DNA from: Lepidurus packardi
Lineage: Eukaryota > Arthropoda > Branchiopoda > Notostraca > Triopsidae
NCBI GenBank assembly: GCA_023053545.1
Contig: JAKZAN010000003.1
Coordinates: forward strand, 653,501 to 717,500
Length of the DNA stretch: 64,000 bases
Direction of reading: 5' to 3'
Under the pieces are notes generated by a model that saw only the letters and a program-made list of their open reading frames with translations, was not told the DNA's origin and did not search any database. A program made the translations under genes and the position numbers. Every line of letters starts with the position of its first letter. Position 1 is the first letter of the stretch. Shown here piece after piece: positions 21,225-31,760 of this stretch.

Positions 21225-21844
21225 TAATAGTCGGCTCCAATCAAGACATCGATGTGGATGTGTGTCGCTTCTGCAAGGTTTCGTTGAGCCAAGGGTAAGT
21301 TTTGCAAGTGAGAGAAGGTACTGAGTGGGACATCGAGATCAAATCTAAGGGGTGTGGATATGGAAGGAACCATAAGGGTCTTGATAGGGATCACATCTCC
21401 TTCAAGAGTGGGGATCTCGATTGTTGCGACCGGAAACGTTGAGGTTCTAGGTGTCTGGGATCCGAACGGGCTAATACCTGTCGTCACTGAGTCATGCGAT
21501 TGAATCTTGAGGCTTTGGATTAGCCGGGTAGTGACGAAAGATCGTTGCGAACCCTCATCAAAAAGGATGCTAACTTTGGTGGAACGCTTCTCATGCCGAA
21601 TGTTTGCTTGCGCTGTCTTCAACAGTACGGTAGTGCAGTTTACTGTACCAGTTACCATCACTGTTGTCGACTCGTTGGGCTGCGTAGGTGTCTTCTTCTG
21701 GGAGTGTAAACTGGTATGGTGTTTTTTGTGGCAATGATGACACGTAAATTTGGATGGACAGTCGGAGACCTTCGAATGTCCGCTCGCGGCTAGACAATTA
21801 AAGAAAAGACGTTTCTCCTTTGCGGTTTTGAGCCTATCTTCCAT
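21128..21844 (-). CDS. BEL1 zinc-knuckle/aspartic protease segment
   Basis: 238 residues from the ATG, but the frame extends upstream through CPFCSGSHSPVAC. It carries the gag-type Cys/His block (FNCLAASGH, CHHCHKKHHTSLH) and the pepsin-like active site LFDEGSQRSFV, where the usual motif is DSGS, then the second lobe up to IDVLIGADYYWSF. Both the junction with gag upstream and that with pol downstream require a -1 step. In related BEL elements these parts are normally one frame, so either programmed shifting or single-base lesions are implied. Confidence 0.85.
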   Translation of the reverse strand: MEDRLKTAKEKRLFFNCLAASGHSKVSDCPSKFTCHHCHKKHHTSLHSQKKTPTQPNESTTVMVTGTVNCTTVLLKTAQANIRHEKRSTKVSILFDEGSQRSFVTTRLIQSLKIQSHDSVTTGISPFGSQTPRTSTFPVATIEIPTLEGDVIPIKTLMVPSISTPLRFDLDVPLSTFSHLQNLPLAQRNLAEATHIHIDVLIGADYYWSFVGKSSEETVPQPSTQNSDTSSLVPFPHP

Positions 21845-22884
21845 GTTGGTGTATGACGTACAGGCAACGGGGGAATGGGAACCGGAGCAGAACGGACATC
21901 TCTTGTCTTTGACACCGAGACTGAGAGCTGCAGCGGAGGATTGAGGTGTTGGTTGGTTCTTCGATGGTGGTTTTCTGCTTGAATTCGCGGACGGCGAGGT
22001 GGGACTTGTTTCAGGACTTCAATTTCGTTCTTCAACTGCGTACAGAATTCTTCGAGATTCCAATCTGTTGAACCAAACGATCTTGCCATGTTGCTTATGG
22101 TGATTGAAGTCAACTTCTCTTCCAGAATACAAACTAGGAATTCTCCGAATTCTTCAGAGTTTTTCCCGAGGGTTTCGAGAGCGCGGACGGAAGTCAAAAT
22201 GATTTCTAGGAAGGAACGAAGTGTGGATGTTGAGTGATCTGGTTGCTTTAGAAAGAGAAGGGACCGAATGTGCGCCTTTACCACCTTACGTGGCTTCGCA
22301 TAACGATCTTTGAGTAGTTCCACAGCCGTGGGATAGTTCGCCGAGGTGTGGGAAAGACCACCAATGACTTTCAGAGAGGCTCCTTTGAGCTGCCCAGCCA
22401 AATAATTGAATTTACGCGCGGCGGGTATCTCTGGGTTCTCGTGTACTTCAGTGAATGCGTCCCAGAATTCTGCCCATTGCAAAATATCGTCTTCAAAGGT
22501 TGGTAGACTTAACTTTGGTAATACGGAATGTTTTCTGGGATCGGGGGGATTAGGGCTCGGCTGACTAGTTGGGCTCGAGGACTGAGTGGAATGTCGTCGC
22601 TTGGCTTGTATAAGCCTGATTTGAAATGAACTAAACGTATCTAGCTGCTTCTCAGTGATTTCTTCTAGCTCGGACAGCGGTATTTTCTCTTCAATATCTC
22701 GATGAATTAGCTTCAGTTCCTGGAGGTGTGCTTCTATCGAGTACAGCTGATCCATGACTTCTGGCTCTCCTCCTTCATGTTGCTCAATATCGTCTAGTGT
22801 GGTCTCGATTCTTCTTTCCAGCAATCTTGACTTCGTCTTGGACCTTTCCAGAGGTTGTCCTGACGTTCGACCCATCCTGGTCAC
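21790..22884 (-). CDS. BEL1 gag (DUF1759-type)
   Basis: 364 residues starting at ATG 22884, ten bases inside the 5' LTR edge and next to the primer site. It has an N-terminal coiled-coil region (about 20-100), then LPKLSLPTFEDDILQWAEFWDAF and KFNYLAGQLKGASLKVIGGL, the DUF1759 capsid-like core of BEL gag. The last 40 residues are probably out of frame: the expected Cys/His knuckles are in the overlapping frame. It forms the particle that packages the element RNA. Confidence 0.88.
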   Translation of the reverse strand: MTRMGRTSGQPLERSKTKSRLLERRIETTLDDIEQHEGGEPEVMDQLYSIEAHLQELKLIHRDIEEKIPLSELEEITEKQLDTFSSFQIRLIQAKRRHSTQSSSPTSQPSPNPPDPRKHSVLPKLSLPTFEDDILQWAEFWDAFTEVHENPEIPAARKFNYLAGQLKGASLKVIGGLSHTSANYPTAVELLKDRYAKPRKVVKAHIRSLLFLKQPDHSTSTLRSFLEIILTSVRALETLGKNSEEFGEFLVCILEEKLTSITISNMARSFGSTDWNLEEFCTQLKNEIEVLKQVPPRRPRIQAENHHRRTNQHLNPPLQLSVSVSKTRDVRSAPVPIPPLPVRHTPTWKIGSKPQRRNVFSLIV

Positions 22885-22894
22885 GGCACCAAAT

Positions 22895-23244
22895 TGTCGT
22901 TAATCTTGGTGGATAAATGTAATGATTCCTGCGTTGTGTTTGATTAGTGCTGATGTGGGATATATGAATGATACTTAAGACCCATTGACGATTGAACGAA
23001 TTTATTTGATATCACTTGGTGGATGAATAACACGTGCGTTATCATGCCACTCTGGCTGAGAGGGGGGCCAGAGTCCGAGAGTTCTATAGAAACAACGGAA
23101 CTTGAAAACAAAGGAGTAAGGCTGCCAACTCTCCGAACCTTGGTGAGGTTCGGGACTCTAGGGACAGCAAAGGGGCGGGAATTTCAAACGATTAGATTAT
23201 AGGAACCTGGGTAATTTTAAAGTACATTCTAGAAATTCACGACA
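22895..23244 (-). repeat. 5' LTR of BEL1 (array copy 1)
   Basis: 350 bp, TGTCG...CGACA. The primer-binding site TTTGGTGCCGTGACC lies next to it on the minus strand (about 22894-22875). Confidence 0.92.
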
Positions 23245-23261
23245 AGGACTGAGTCCCATGA

Positions 23262-25560
23262 TGGACCTCAAACCTCTGCGAAGAGCGACGAGTTGGTACA
23301 CACATGTGTTTTATGTGGAAGGAGTTTTAAAAAGCAAGTTGGTTTGTCGCTTCACTCGAAGAAAGCACACCCTGAAGCCTATAATAAGCAGAAGGAAGAC
23401 AGTCAACCAAAACAAACAAAGGCTTGATGGAATGATGATGAAGTGTATCTTATGGCAAAAAAGGAAGCCGAACTATCTCTGCTATCGGTTAAATTCATGA
23501 ACAAATAACTTGCCGAATATCTTCCTGAACGAACTGTTGAATCTATTAGAAGCCAACGTTGCGTAGCCTCCTATAAAAAATTAGTTTGCGCTTTAAAGAA
23601 AGAGATTATGGATAAACCTACCCAGCAAGCACCCAGTGTGCCTCCTTCGAAGATCCCTGCTAATGACATTAGTGCATGGTTTGATTTTCTCTTGGCATTG
23701 CCTGCCGAGAAAAACAAGCAATTTCAGGAAGCTGTGCTAGACAAAATTATCCGTGATGCTCAAAGAAGACAACAAGTTTTAGACCGACTTAATACCTACC
23801 TCAAATCAGTTATTGTTCAAGAGAACCTACCGGCTAAGAAAGCAATTATTGTTGTGCCTCTTGAACCTAAGAACTGGAAAGAAAAACGCGATAAAGAATT
23901 CGCTTGAGTTCAGAACTTGTATCGGAGAAATAGAAGTGCTTGCATCAATTCTATACTCCACGGCAATTTAAGAAAAAACGCAGAGATACCTGAGCTCGAG
24001 GAGTATTGGTCTAAAATTTTTGAATCTGAGTCGCCATTAGACGATGAGCCTCCTGAATTTACTAACGATGAAGAACCGACAGGAGCCTGGAAGTACATCT
24101 CATTTTTGAAATGAAGAATAACTATCCAGAAAAACAAACAGCTCCAGGACCAGATGTGTTCACTGCTAAAGCATTGCGGACCATGCCTCCAAGAGTCCTT
24201 AATAAGATTTTAAATCTCCTTTCTTTCCTAGAAGATATTCCTCCTGTATTTAAAACTCACAGAACGGTTCTTATCCCAAAAAATTGATGAACCCTCATCT
24301 CCTGGCGACCTTAGACCAATTACGATCTCTTCAGTTGTTGTGTGCCACTTTGATATTTTATCAGCTCGATTGATGTATGTAGTCCCCATCAACCAGAGAC
24401 AGAAGGCATTTTTACCTATCGATGGCTGTGCGGAAAATATTTTCCTACTTGACTTCTTACTGTGTGATGCCAGACAGAATATAAAGTCGTTTGATATTGC
24501 AACAGTCGATGTTCGGAAAGCGTTCGACCGAGTATGCCACCATTCCATCATTCGATCCTTCATTGAAGCCCGTGTGCCAGCCGGACTCTTAAAGTATATT
24601 AAAAACTCATACCAAGACTGTACCACACACTTGGCATATGGTGGCAATATCAGTGCAACACCCATTCATATGAATCGCGGTGTCAAACAGGGTGATCCGT
24701 TATCCCCTTTTCTGTTTAATCTAGTCATGGACAGCATTATTCGGAAGCTTCCAGTCCACATTGGCTATCCTATCACGTCCATTCTAAAAATCAACTGCAT
24801 CGCCTATGCATATGATATTATCTTAGTGGCCAATTCCCGTACGGGTCTTAAGTCGCTATTGGAAATTTTAGAAACCAACCTACCTAAACCTGGGCTGGAG
24901 CTGAATATCGAAAAGTGTCATGCCTTGTCCCTGATTGCAATTGGAAAACCAAAAAGTCGATATTAGTTCTAGTAAGACCATTGACCTGCCCAGAAAAACT
25001 CTTAAAAACCTTACCGTAAATGATTCGTGCAAATATCTCGGGGTAGATTTTTCCCATGTTGGTCGAGCCAACAGCTTTAATCCAGAGCTTGATGCTCTAT
25101 TGAACAAAGTGAAGAAGAGGACCCTTAAACTCCAGCAAAAGCTCTATGCGGTCCGTACCCATTTGATACCGCGCCTTATCCATGGGCTTACTCTATCTAA
25201 ATCAAACCTTGGCGAGTTAAAAGCCATGGACAAGACGATCAGAAAATATGTACGAACATGGCTTCGTCTCCCTAAAGACTGCCCAATCGGATATTTTCAT
25301 GCCCCTGTCCAATGTGGAGGGCTAGGTATCCTTTCCTTACGTACTTGAATTTTAAGCTGTCCTCAGCGACGACTTGTTCGTTTGGCCTCCTCTCAAGATG
25401 ATACATCGAGATGGATTGTTGAATCTGATCCTGTTAAAAAAGAGATTAGTAAGCTTGAAGATCTACTTACGATCAACGGAAAGTTTTTAAGCTTTTTAAA
25501 TATGGCGCATCTACAACGAATCAACTACTATGTCCCACCGAAGACCTGGCATGTGATAAT
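23262..25560 (+). pseudogene. R2-clade non-LTR retrotransposon R2A, copy 1, decayed
   Basis: Remnant of a single-ORF R2-clade element. In order: C2H2 finger (CVLCGRSFKKQVGLSLHSKKAH, 23305-23370); Myb-like region (WNDDEVYLMAKKEAEL...LAEYLPERTVESIRSQR); a linker (ISAWFDFLLALPAEKN); then RT blocks APGPDVFTAKAL, RTVLIPKN, QKAFLPIDGCAENIFLLD, VDVRKAFD and RGVKQGDPLSPFLFN, and the active site YAYD (24805-24816) where YADD is normal. Stops at about 23426 and 23503 and frameshifts near 23905, 24285 and 24960 break the frame. The C-terminal zinc knuckle and endonuclease are gone; the frame fades out near 25560. BEL1 is inserted just upstream of the finger. Confidence 0.85.
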
Positions 25561-25870
25561 TACTATTAAAACTTGTGATATTTATTCCTGTATTACCTTT
25601 CATCATACCAACTCAATAACTTGCCCCTTATACTTACCTGCCTACCTTCTAAAAGTACCCTACCAACTATGTACTTTCCTTCCATATTCCTTCCCTTGTT
25701 GTGCTTCCGGATCCTCACTCAGAATACCTATTTTGTTCTGTCAAATTCTTTCGTTGGATTTTATGTCCTCGGTGTTGGTACGGCATCCTTATAAGCCGGA
25801 ATATTAGTGTTTAGTCAATGTAGTATGAGATGTTTAATATACGACCCAGAGGCATTGGCTATCCGCTTTT
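25561..25870 (+). other. R2A tail / junction with R2B
   Basis: Pyrimidine-rich sequence after the last R2A coding residues; probably its 3' untranslated remnant. No poly(A) and no gene. Repeated at +4,958 and +9,916. Confidence 0.4.
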
Positions 25871-25962
25871 GGGAAATAGCAATTGATCGATTCCCGCCTC
25901 CTCGTGGCGCTACCCTGGGATAGCCTCAAAGAAATTTGAAGGTAAAGCTAAGAGGAATTGAT
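25871..25962 (+). ncRNA. HDV-like self-cleaving ribozyme fold at the R2B 5' end, copy 1
   Basis: Double-pseudoknot layout visible by hand. P1: GGG(AAA)TAGC 25871-25880 with GCTACCC 25909-25915. P2: ATCGATTCC 25886-25894 with GGAATTGAT 25954-25962, nine pairs with one G-U. P3: GCC 25896-25898 with GGC 25906-25908, enclosing the loop TCCTCGT, like the L3 loop of HDV. Then TGGG, able to form P1.1 with the CC of the loop. P4: CCTCAAA/TTTGAAGG with a GAAA tetraloop. The joining strand contains GCTAAG, like HDV J4/2, with the catalytic C at 25948. The three-base bulge in P1 may weaken it. R2 elements are known to use such ribozymes to release their 5' ends from rRNA co-transcripts. Confidence 0.72.
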
Positions 25963-26060
25963 CACATCGTGGCGTAAACCATCAGCCACTGCTGCATGCA
26001 TCTTAATAGATTATATATGCGACGAGCAATTTTCACAAAGCACGTCATTATCCTTCCCAG

Positions 26061-26333
26061 ATGTCTGGAAAGAGCAGCAAACCTAGAATTGTACCCAGTG
26101 GATCCAGTTCGTTAGAGACTCAACCAAGGGGGTCAAACGCATGTGACATATGCGGAAAGAGTTTCATGAAACCGGTCGGTCTATCACTTCATATGTCAAA
26201 AATCGATCCAAATCAATACCATGCTTGCTTAGAAAAGGCCCAACCAAAAGCCAATAAATTTAGATGGACAGATGAAGACTTGTATTTTTGGATAAGAAAG
26301 AAGCTTTTGGATAAGAAAGAAGCTTTTCCATAA
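26061..26333 (+). pseudogene. R2B N-terminal ORF, copy 1, truncated and fused
   Basis: Starts at ATG 26061, 98 bases after the ribozyme. It encodes CDICGKSFMKPVGLSLH (finger) and FRWTDEDLYFWIRKKL (Myb-like), then runs into the array junction and stops at 26333. The second zinc-binding His pair is disturbed compared with R2A (Asp in place of the last His). Confidence 0.75.
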
Positions 26334-26802
26334 GGGTCTTGATAGGGATCACATCTCCTTCAAGAGTGGGGATCTCGATTGTTGCGACCGGAAACGTTGA
26401 GGTTCTAGGTGTCTGGGATCCGAACGGGCTAATACCTGTCGTCACTGAGTCATGCGGTTGAATCTTGAGGCTTTGGATTAGCCGGGTAGTGACGAAAGAT
26501 CGTTGCGAACCCTCATCAAAAAGGATGCTAACTTTGGTGGAACGCTTCTCATGCCGAATGTTTGCTTGCGCTGTCTTCAACAGTACGGTAGTGCAGTTTA
26601 CTGTACCAGTTACCATCACTGTTGTCGACTCGTTGGGCTGCGTAGGTGTCTTCTTCTGGGAGTGTAAACTGGTATGGTGTTTTTTGTGGCAATGATGACA
26701 CGTAAATTTGGATGGACAGTCGGAGACCTTCGAATGTCCGCTCGCGGCTAGACAATTAAAGAAAAGACGTTTCTCCTTTGCGGTTTTGAGCCTATCTTCC
26801 AT
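26260..26802 (-). pseudogene. Chimeric BEL1 protease ORF at the array junction, copy 2
   Basis: A 180-residue frame with the BEL1 knuckles and DEGS active site, which then crosses the duplication join and ends in unrelated residues read from the antisense of R2B. The second protease lobe is missing. The frame exists only because of the rearrangement. Confidence 0.75.
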
Positions 26803-27842
26803 GTTGGTGTATGACGTACAGGCAACGGGGGAATGGGAACCGGAGCAGAACGGACATCTCTTGTCTTTGACACCGAGACTGAGAGCTGCAGCGGAGGATT
26901 GAGGTGTTGGTTGGTTCTTCGATGGTGGTTTTCTGCTTGAATTCGCGGACGGCGAGGTGGGACTTGTTTCAGGACTTCAATTTCGTTCTTCAACTGCGTA
27001 CAGAATTCTTCGAGATTCCAATCTGTTGAACCAAACGATCTTGCCATGTTGCTTATGGTGATTGAAGTCAACTTCTCTTCCAGAATACAAACTAGGAATT
27101 CTCCGAATTCTTCAGAGTTTTTCCCGAGGGTTTCGAGAGCGCGGACGGAAGTCAAAATGATTTCTAGGAAGGAACGAAGTGTGGATGTTGAGTGATCTGG
27201 TTGCTTTAGAAAGAGAAGGGACCGAATGTGCGCCTTTACCACCTTACGTGGCTTCGCATAACGATCTTTGAGTAGTTCCACAGCCGTGGGATAGTTCGCC
27301 GAGGTGTGGGAAAGACCACCAATGACTTTCAGAGAGGCTCCTTTGAGCTGCCCAGCCAAATAATTGAATTTACGCGCGGCGGGTATCTCTGGGTTCTCGT
27401 GTACTTCAGTGAATGCGTCCCAGAATTCTGCCCATTGCAAAATATCGTCTTCAAAGGTTGGTAGACTTAACTTTGGTAATACGGAATGTTTTCTGGGATC
27501 GGGGGGATTAGGGCTCGGCTGACTAGTTGGGCTCGAGGACTGAGTGGAATGTCGTCGCTTGGCTTGTATAAGCCTGATTTGAAATGAACTAAACGTATCT
27601 AGCTGCTTCTCAGTGATTTCTTCTAGCTCGGACAGCGGTATTTTCTCTTCAATATCTCGATGAATTAGCTTCAGTTCCTGGAGGTGTGCTTCTATCGAGT
27701 ACAGCTGATCCATGACTTCTGGCTCTCCTCCTTCATGTTGCTCAATATCGTCTAGTGTGGTCTCGATTCTTCTTTCCAGCAATCTTGACTTCGTCTTGGA
27801 CCTTTCCAGAGGTTGTCCTGACGTTCGACCCATCCTGGTCAC
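26748..27842 (-). CDS. BEL1 gag, array copy 2
   Basis: Identical in translation to the gag at 21790-22884. The rest of the element (pol, 3' LTR) is absent from this copy, so it is an orphan gag behind a 5' LTR. Confidence 0.85.
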   Translation of the reverse strand: MTRMGRTSGQPLERSKTKSRLLERRIETTLDDIEQHEGGEPEVMDQLYSIEAHLQELKLIHRDIEEKIPLSELEEITEKQLDTFSSFQIRLIQAKRRHSTQSSSPTSQPSPNPPDPRKHSVLPKLSLPTFEDDILQWAEFWDAFTEVHENPEIPAARKFNYLAGQLKGASLKVIGGLSHTSANYPTAVELLKDRYAKPRKVVKAHIRSLLFLKQPDHSTSTLRSFLEIILTSVRALETLGKNSEEFGEFLVCILEEKLTSITISNMARSFGSTDWNLEEFCTQLKNEIEVLKQVPPRRPRIQAENHHRRTNQHLNPPLQLSVSVSKTRDVRSAPVPIPPLPVRHTPTWKIGSKPQRRNVFSLIV

Positions 27843-27852
27843 GGCACCAAAT

Positions 27853-28202
27853 TGTCGTTAATCTTGGTGGATAAATGTAATGATTCCTGCGTTGTGTTTG
27901 ATTAGTGCTGATGTGGGATATATGAATGATACTTAAGACCCATTGACGATTGAACGAATTTATTTGATATCATTTGGTGGATGAATAACACGTGCGTTAT
28001 CATGCCACTCTGGCTGAGAGGGGGGCCAGAGTCCGAGAGTTCTATAGAAACAACGGAACTTGAAAACAAAGGAGTAAGGCTGCCAACTCTCCGAACCTTG
28101 GTGAGGTTCGGGACTCTAGGGACAGCAAAGGGGCGGGAATTTCAAACGATTAGATTATAGGAACCTGGGTAATTTTAAAGTACATTCTAGAAATTCACGA
28201 CA
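27853..28202 (-). repeat. BEL1 5' LTR, array copy 2
   Basis: 350 bp; one private change (ATATCATTTGG instead of ATATCACTTGG). Confidence 0.9.
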
Positions 28203-28219
28203 AGGACTGAGTCCCATGA

Positions 28220-30518
28220 TGGACCTCAAACCTCTGCGAAGAGCGACGAGTTGGTACACACATGTGTTTTATGTGGAAGGAGTTTTAAAAAGCAAGTTGG
28301 TTTGTCGCTTCACTCGAAGAAAGCACACCCTGAAGCCTATAATAAGCAGAAGGAAGACAGTCAACCAAAACAAACAAAGGCTTGATGGAATGATGATGAA
28401 GTGTATCTTATGGCAAAAAAGGAAGCCGAACTATCTCTGCTATCGGTTAAATTCATGAACAAATAACTTGCCGAATATCTTCCTGAACGAACTGTTGAAT
28501 CTATTAGAAGCCAACGTTGCGTAGCCTCCTATAAAAAATTAGTTTGCGCTTTAAAGAAAGAGATTATGGATAAACCTACCCAGCAAGCACCCAGTGTGCC
28601 TCCTTCGAAGATCCCTGCTAATGACATTAGTGCATGGTTTGATTTTCTCTTGGCATTGCCTGCCGAGAAAAACAAGCAATTTCAGGAAGCTGTGCTAGAC
28701 AAAATTATCCGTGATGCTCAAAGAAGACAACAAGTTTTAGACCGACTTAATACCTACCTCAAATCAGTTATTGTTCAAGAGAACCTACCGGCTAAGAAAG
28801 CAATTATTGTTGTGCCTCTTGAACCTAAGAACTGGAAAGAAAAACGCGATAAAGAATTCGCTTGAGTTCAGAACTTGTATCGGAGAAATAGAAGTGCTTG
28901 CATCAATTCTATACTCCACGGCAATTTAAGAAAAAACGCAGAGATACCTGAGCTCGAGGAGTATTGGTCTAAAATTTTTGAATCTGAGTCGCCATTAGAC
29001 GATGAGCCTCCTGAATTTACTAACGATGAAGAACCGACAGGAGCCTGGAAGTACATCTCATTTTTGAAATGAAGAATAACTATCCAGAAAAACAAACAGC
29101 TCCAGGACCAGATGTGTTCACTGCTAAAGCATTGCGGACCATGCCTCCAAGAGTCCTTAATAAGATTTTAAATCTCCTTTCTTTCCTAGAAGATATTCCT
29201 CCTGTATTTAAAACTCACAGAACGGTTCTTATCCCAAAAAATTGATGAACCCTCATCTCCTGGCGACCTTAGACCAATTACGATCTCTTCAGTTGTTGTG
29301 TGCCACTTTGATATTTTATCAGCTCGATTGATGTATGTAGTCCCCATCAACCAGAGACAGAAGGCATTTTTACCTATCGATGGCTGTGCGGAAAATATTT
29401 TCCTACTTGACTTCTTACTGTGTGATGCCAGACAGAATATAAAGTCGTTTGATATTGCAACAGTCGATGTTCGGAAAGCGTTCGACCGAGTATGCCACCA
29501 TTCCATCATTCGATCCTTCATTGAAGCCCGTGTGCCAGCCGGACTCTTAAAGTATATTAAAAACTCATACCAAGACTGTACCACACACTTGGCATATGGT
29601 GGCAATATCAGTGCAACACCCATTCATATGAATCGCGGTGTCAAACAGGGTGATCCGTTATCCCCTTTTCTGTTTAATCTAGTCATGGACAGCATTATTC
29701 GGAAGCTTCCAGTCCACATTGGCTATCCTATCACGTCCATTCTAAAAATCAACTGCATCGCCTATGCATATGATATTATCTTAGTGGCCAATTCCCGTAC
29801 GGGTCTTAAGTCGCTATTGGAAATTTTAGAAACCAACCTACCTAAACCTGGGCTGGAGCTGAATATCGAAAAGTGTCATGCCTTGTCCCTGATTGCAATT
29901 GGAAAACCAAAAAGTCGATATTAGTTCTAGTAAGACCATTGACCTGCCCAGAAAAACTCTTAAAAACCTTACCGTAAATGATTCGTGCAAATATCTCGGG
30001 GTAGATTTTTCCCATGTTGGTCGAGCCAACAGCTTTAATCCAGAGCTTGATGCTCTATTGAACAAAGTGAAGAAGAGGACCCTTAAACTCCAGCAAAAGC
30101 TCTATGCGGTCCGTACCCATTTGATACCGCGCCTTATCCATGGGCTTACTCTATCTAAATCAAACCTTGGCGAGTTAAAAGCCATGGACAAGACGATCAG
30201 AAAATATGTACGAACATGGCTTCGTCTCCCTAAAGACTGCCCAATCGGATATTTTCATGCCCCTGTCCAATGTGGAGGGCTAGGTATCCTTTCCTTACGT
30301 ACTTGAATTTTAAGCTGTCCTCAGCGACGACTTGTTCGTTTGGCCTCCTCTCAAGATGATACATCGAGATGGATTGTTGAATCTGATCCTGTTAAAAAAG
30401 AGATTAGTAAGCTTGAAGATCTACTTACGATCAACGGAAAGTTTTTAAGCTTTTTAAATATGGCGCATCTACAACGAATCAACTACTATGTCCCACCGAA
30501 GACCTGGCATGTGATAAT
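28220..30518 (+). pseudogene. R2A, array copy 2
   Basis: Same stops, frameshifts and YAYD site as copy 1 (offset +4,958), so the decay predates the triplication. Confidence 0.85.
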
Positions 30519-30828
30519 TACTATTAAAACTTGTGATATTTATTCCTGTATTACCTTTCATCATACCAACTCAATAACTTGCCCCTTATACTTACCTGCC
30601 TACCTTCTAAAAGTACCCTACCAACTATGTACTTTCCTTCCATATTCCTTCCCTTGTTGTGCTTCCGGATCCTCACTCAGAATACCTATTTTGTTCTGTC
30701 AAATTCTTTCGTTGGATTTTATGTCCTCGGTGTTGGTACGGCATCCTTATAAGCCGGAATATTAGTGTTTAGTCAATGTAGTATGAGATGTTTAATATAC
30801 GACCCAGAGGCATTGGCTATCCGCTTTT

Positions 30829-30920
30829 GGGAAATAGCAATTGATCGATTCCCGCCTCCTCGTGGCGCTACCCTGGGATAGCCTCAAAGAAATTTGAAGG
30901 TAAAGCTAAGAGGAATTGAT
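30829..30920 (+). ncRNA. HDV-like ribozyme fold, copy 2
   Basis: Same sequence as 25871-25962, carried by the tandem duplication. Confidence 0.7.
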
Positions 30921-31018
30921 CACATCGTGGCGTAAACCATCAGCCACTGCTGCATGCATCTTAATAGATTATATATGCGACGAGCAATTTTCACAAAGCA
31001 CGTCATTATCCTTCCCAG

Positions 31019-31291
31019 ATGTCTGGAAAGAGCAGCAAACCTAGAATTGTACCCAGTGGATCCAGTTCGTTAGAGACTCAACCAAGGGGGTCAAACGCAT
31101 GTGACATATGCGGAAAGAGTTTCATGAAACCGGTCGGTCTATCACTTCATATGTCAAAAATCGATCCAAATCAATACCATGCTTGCTTAGAAAAGGCCCA
31201 ACCAAAAGCCAATAAATTTAGATGGACAGATGAAGACTTGTATTTTTGGATAAGAAAGAAGCTTTTGGATAAGAAAGAAGCTTTTCCATAA
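31019..31291 (+). pseudogene. R2B N-terminal ORF, copy 2, truncated and fused
   Basis: Same as 26061-26333, including the repeated filler at the junction. Confidence 0.75.
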
Positions 31292-31760
31292 GGGTCTTGA
31301 TAGGGATCACATCTCCTTCAAGAGTGGGGATCTCGATTGTTGCGACCGGAAACGTTGAGGTTCTAGGTGTCTGGGATCCGAACGGGCTAATACCTGTCGT
31401 CACTGAGTCATGCGGTTGAATCTTGAGGCTTTGGATTAGCCGGGTAGTGACGAAAGATCGTTGCGAACCCTCATCAAAAAGGATGCTAACTTTGGTGGAA
31501 CGCTTCTCATGCCGAATGTTTGCTTGCGCTGTCTTCAACAGTACGGTAGTGCAGTTTACTGTACCAGTTACCATCACTGTTGTCGACTCGTTGGGCTGCG
31601 TAGGTGTCTTCTTCTGGGAGTGTAAACTGGTATGGTGTTTTTTGTGGCAATGATGACACGTAAATTTGGATGGACAGTCGGAGACCTTCGAATGTCCGCT
31701 CGCGGCTAGACAATTAAAGAAAAGACGTTTCTCCTTTGCGGTTTTGAGCCTATCTTCCAT
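31218..31760 (-). pseudogene. Chimeric BEL1 protease ORF, copy 3
   Basis: Same fused frame as 26260-26802. It shares the Pro codon (IQPHD) that differs from Ser in the intact BEL1. Confidence 0.75.

Larger units (their letters stand above)
17312..23244 (-). mobile_element. BEL/Pao retrotransposon BEL1, complete, LTR to LTR
   Basis: Two 350-bp direct repeats (17312-17661 and 22895-23244) beginning TGTCG and ending CGACA flank minus-strand gag, protease and pol. They differ at only two positions that I can find, so the insertion is young. A 5-bp target duplication AGGAC is present at 17307-17311 and 23245-23249. The primer-binding site follows the 5' LTR on the minus strand (TTTGGTGCCGTGACCAGG). 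The pol stop lies inside the 3' LTR. Its 5' portion has been triplicated together with downstream DNA. Confidence 0.92.
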
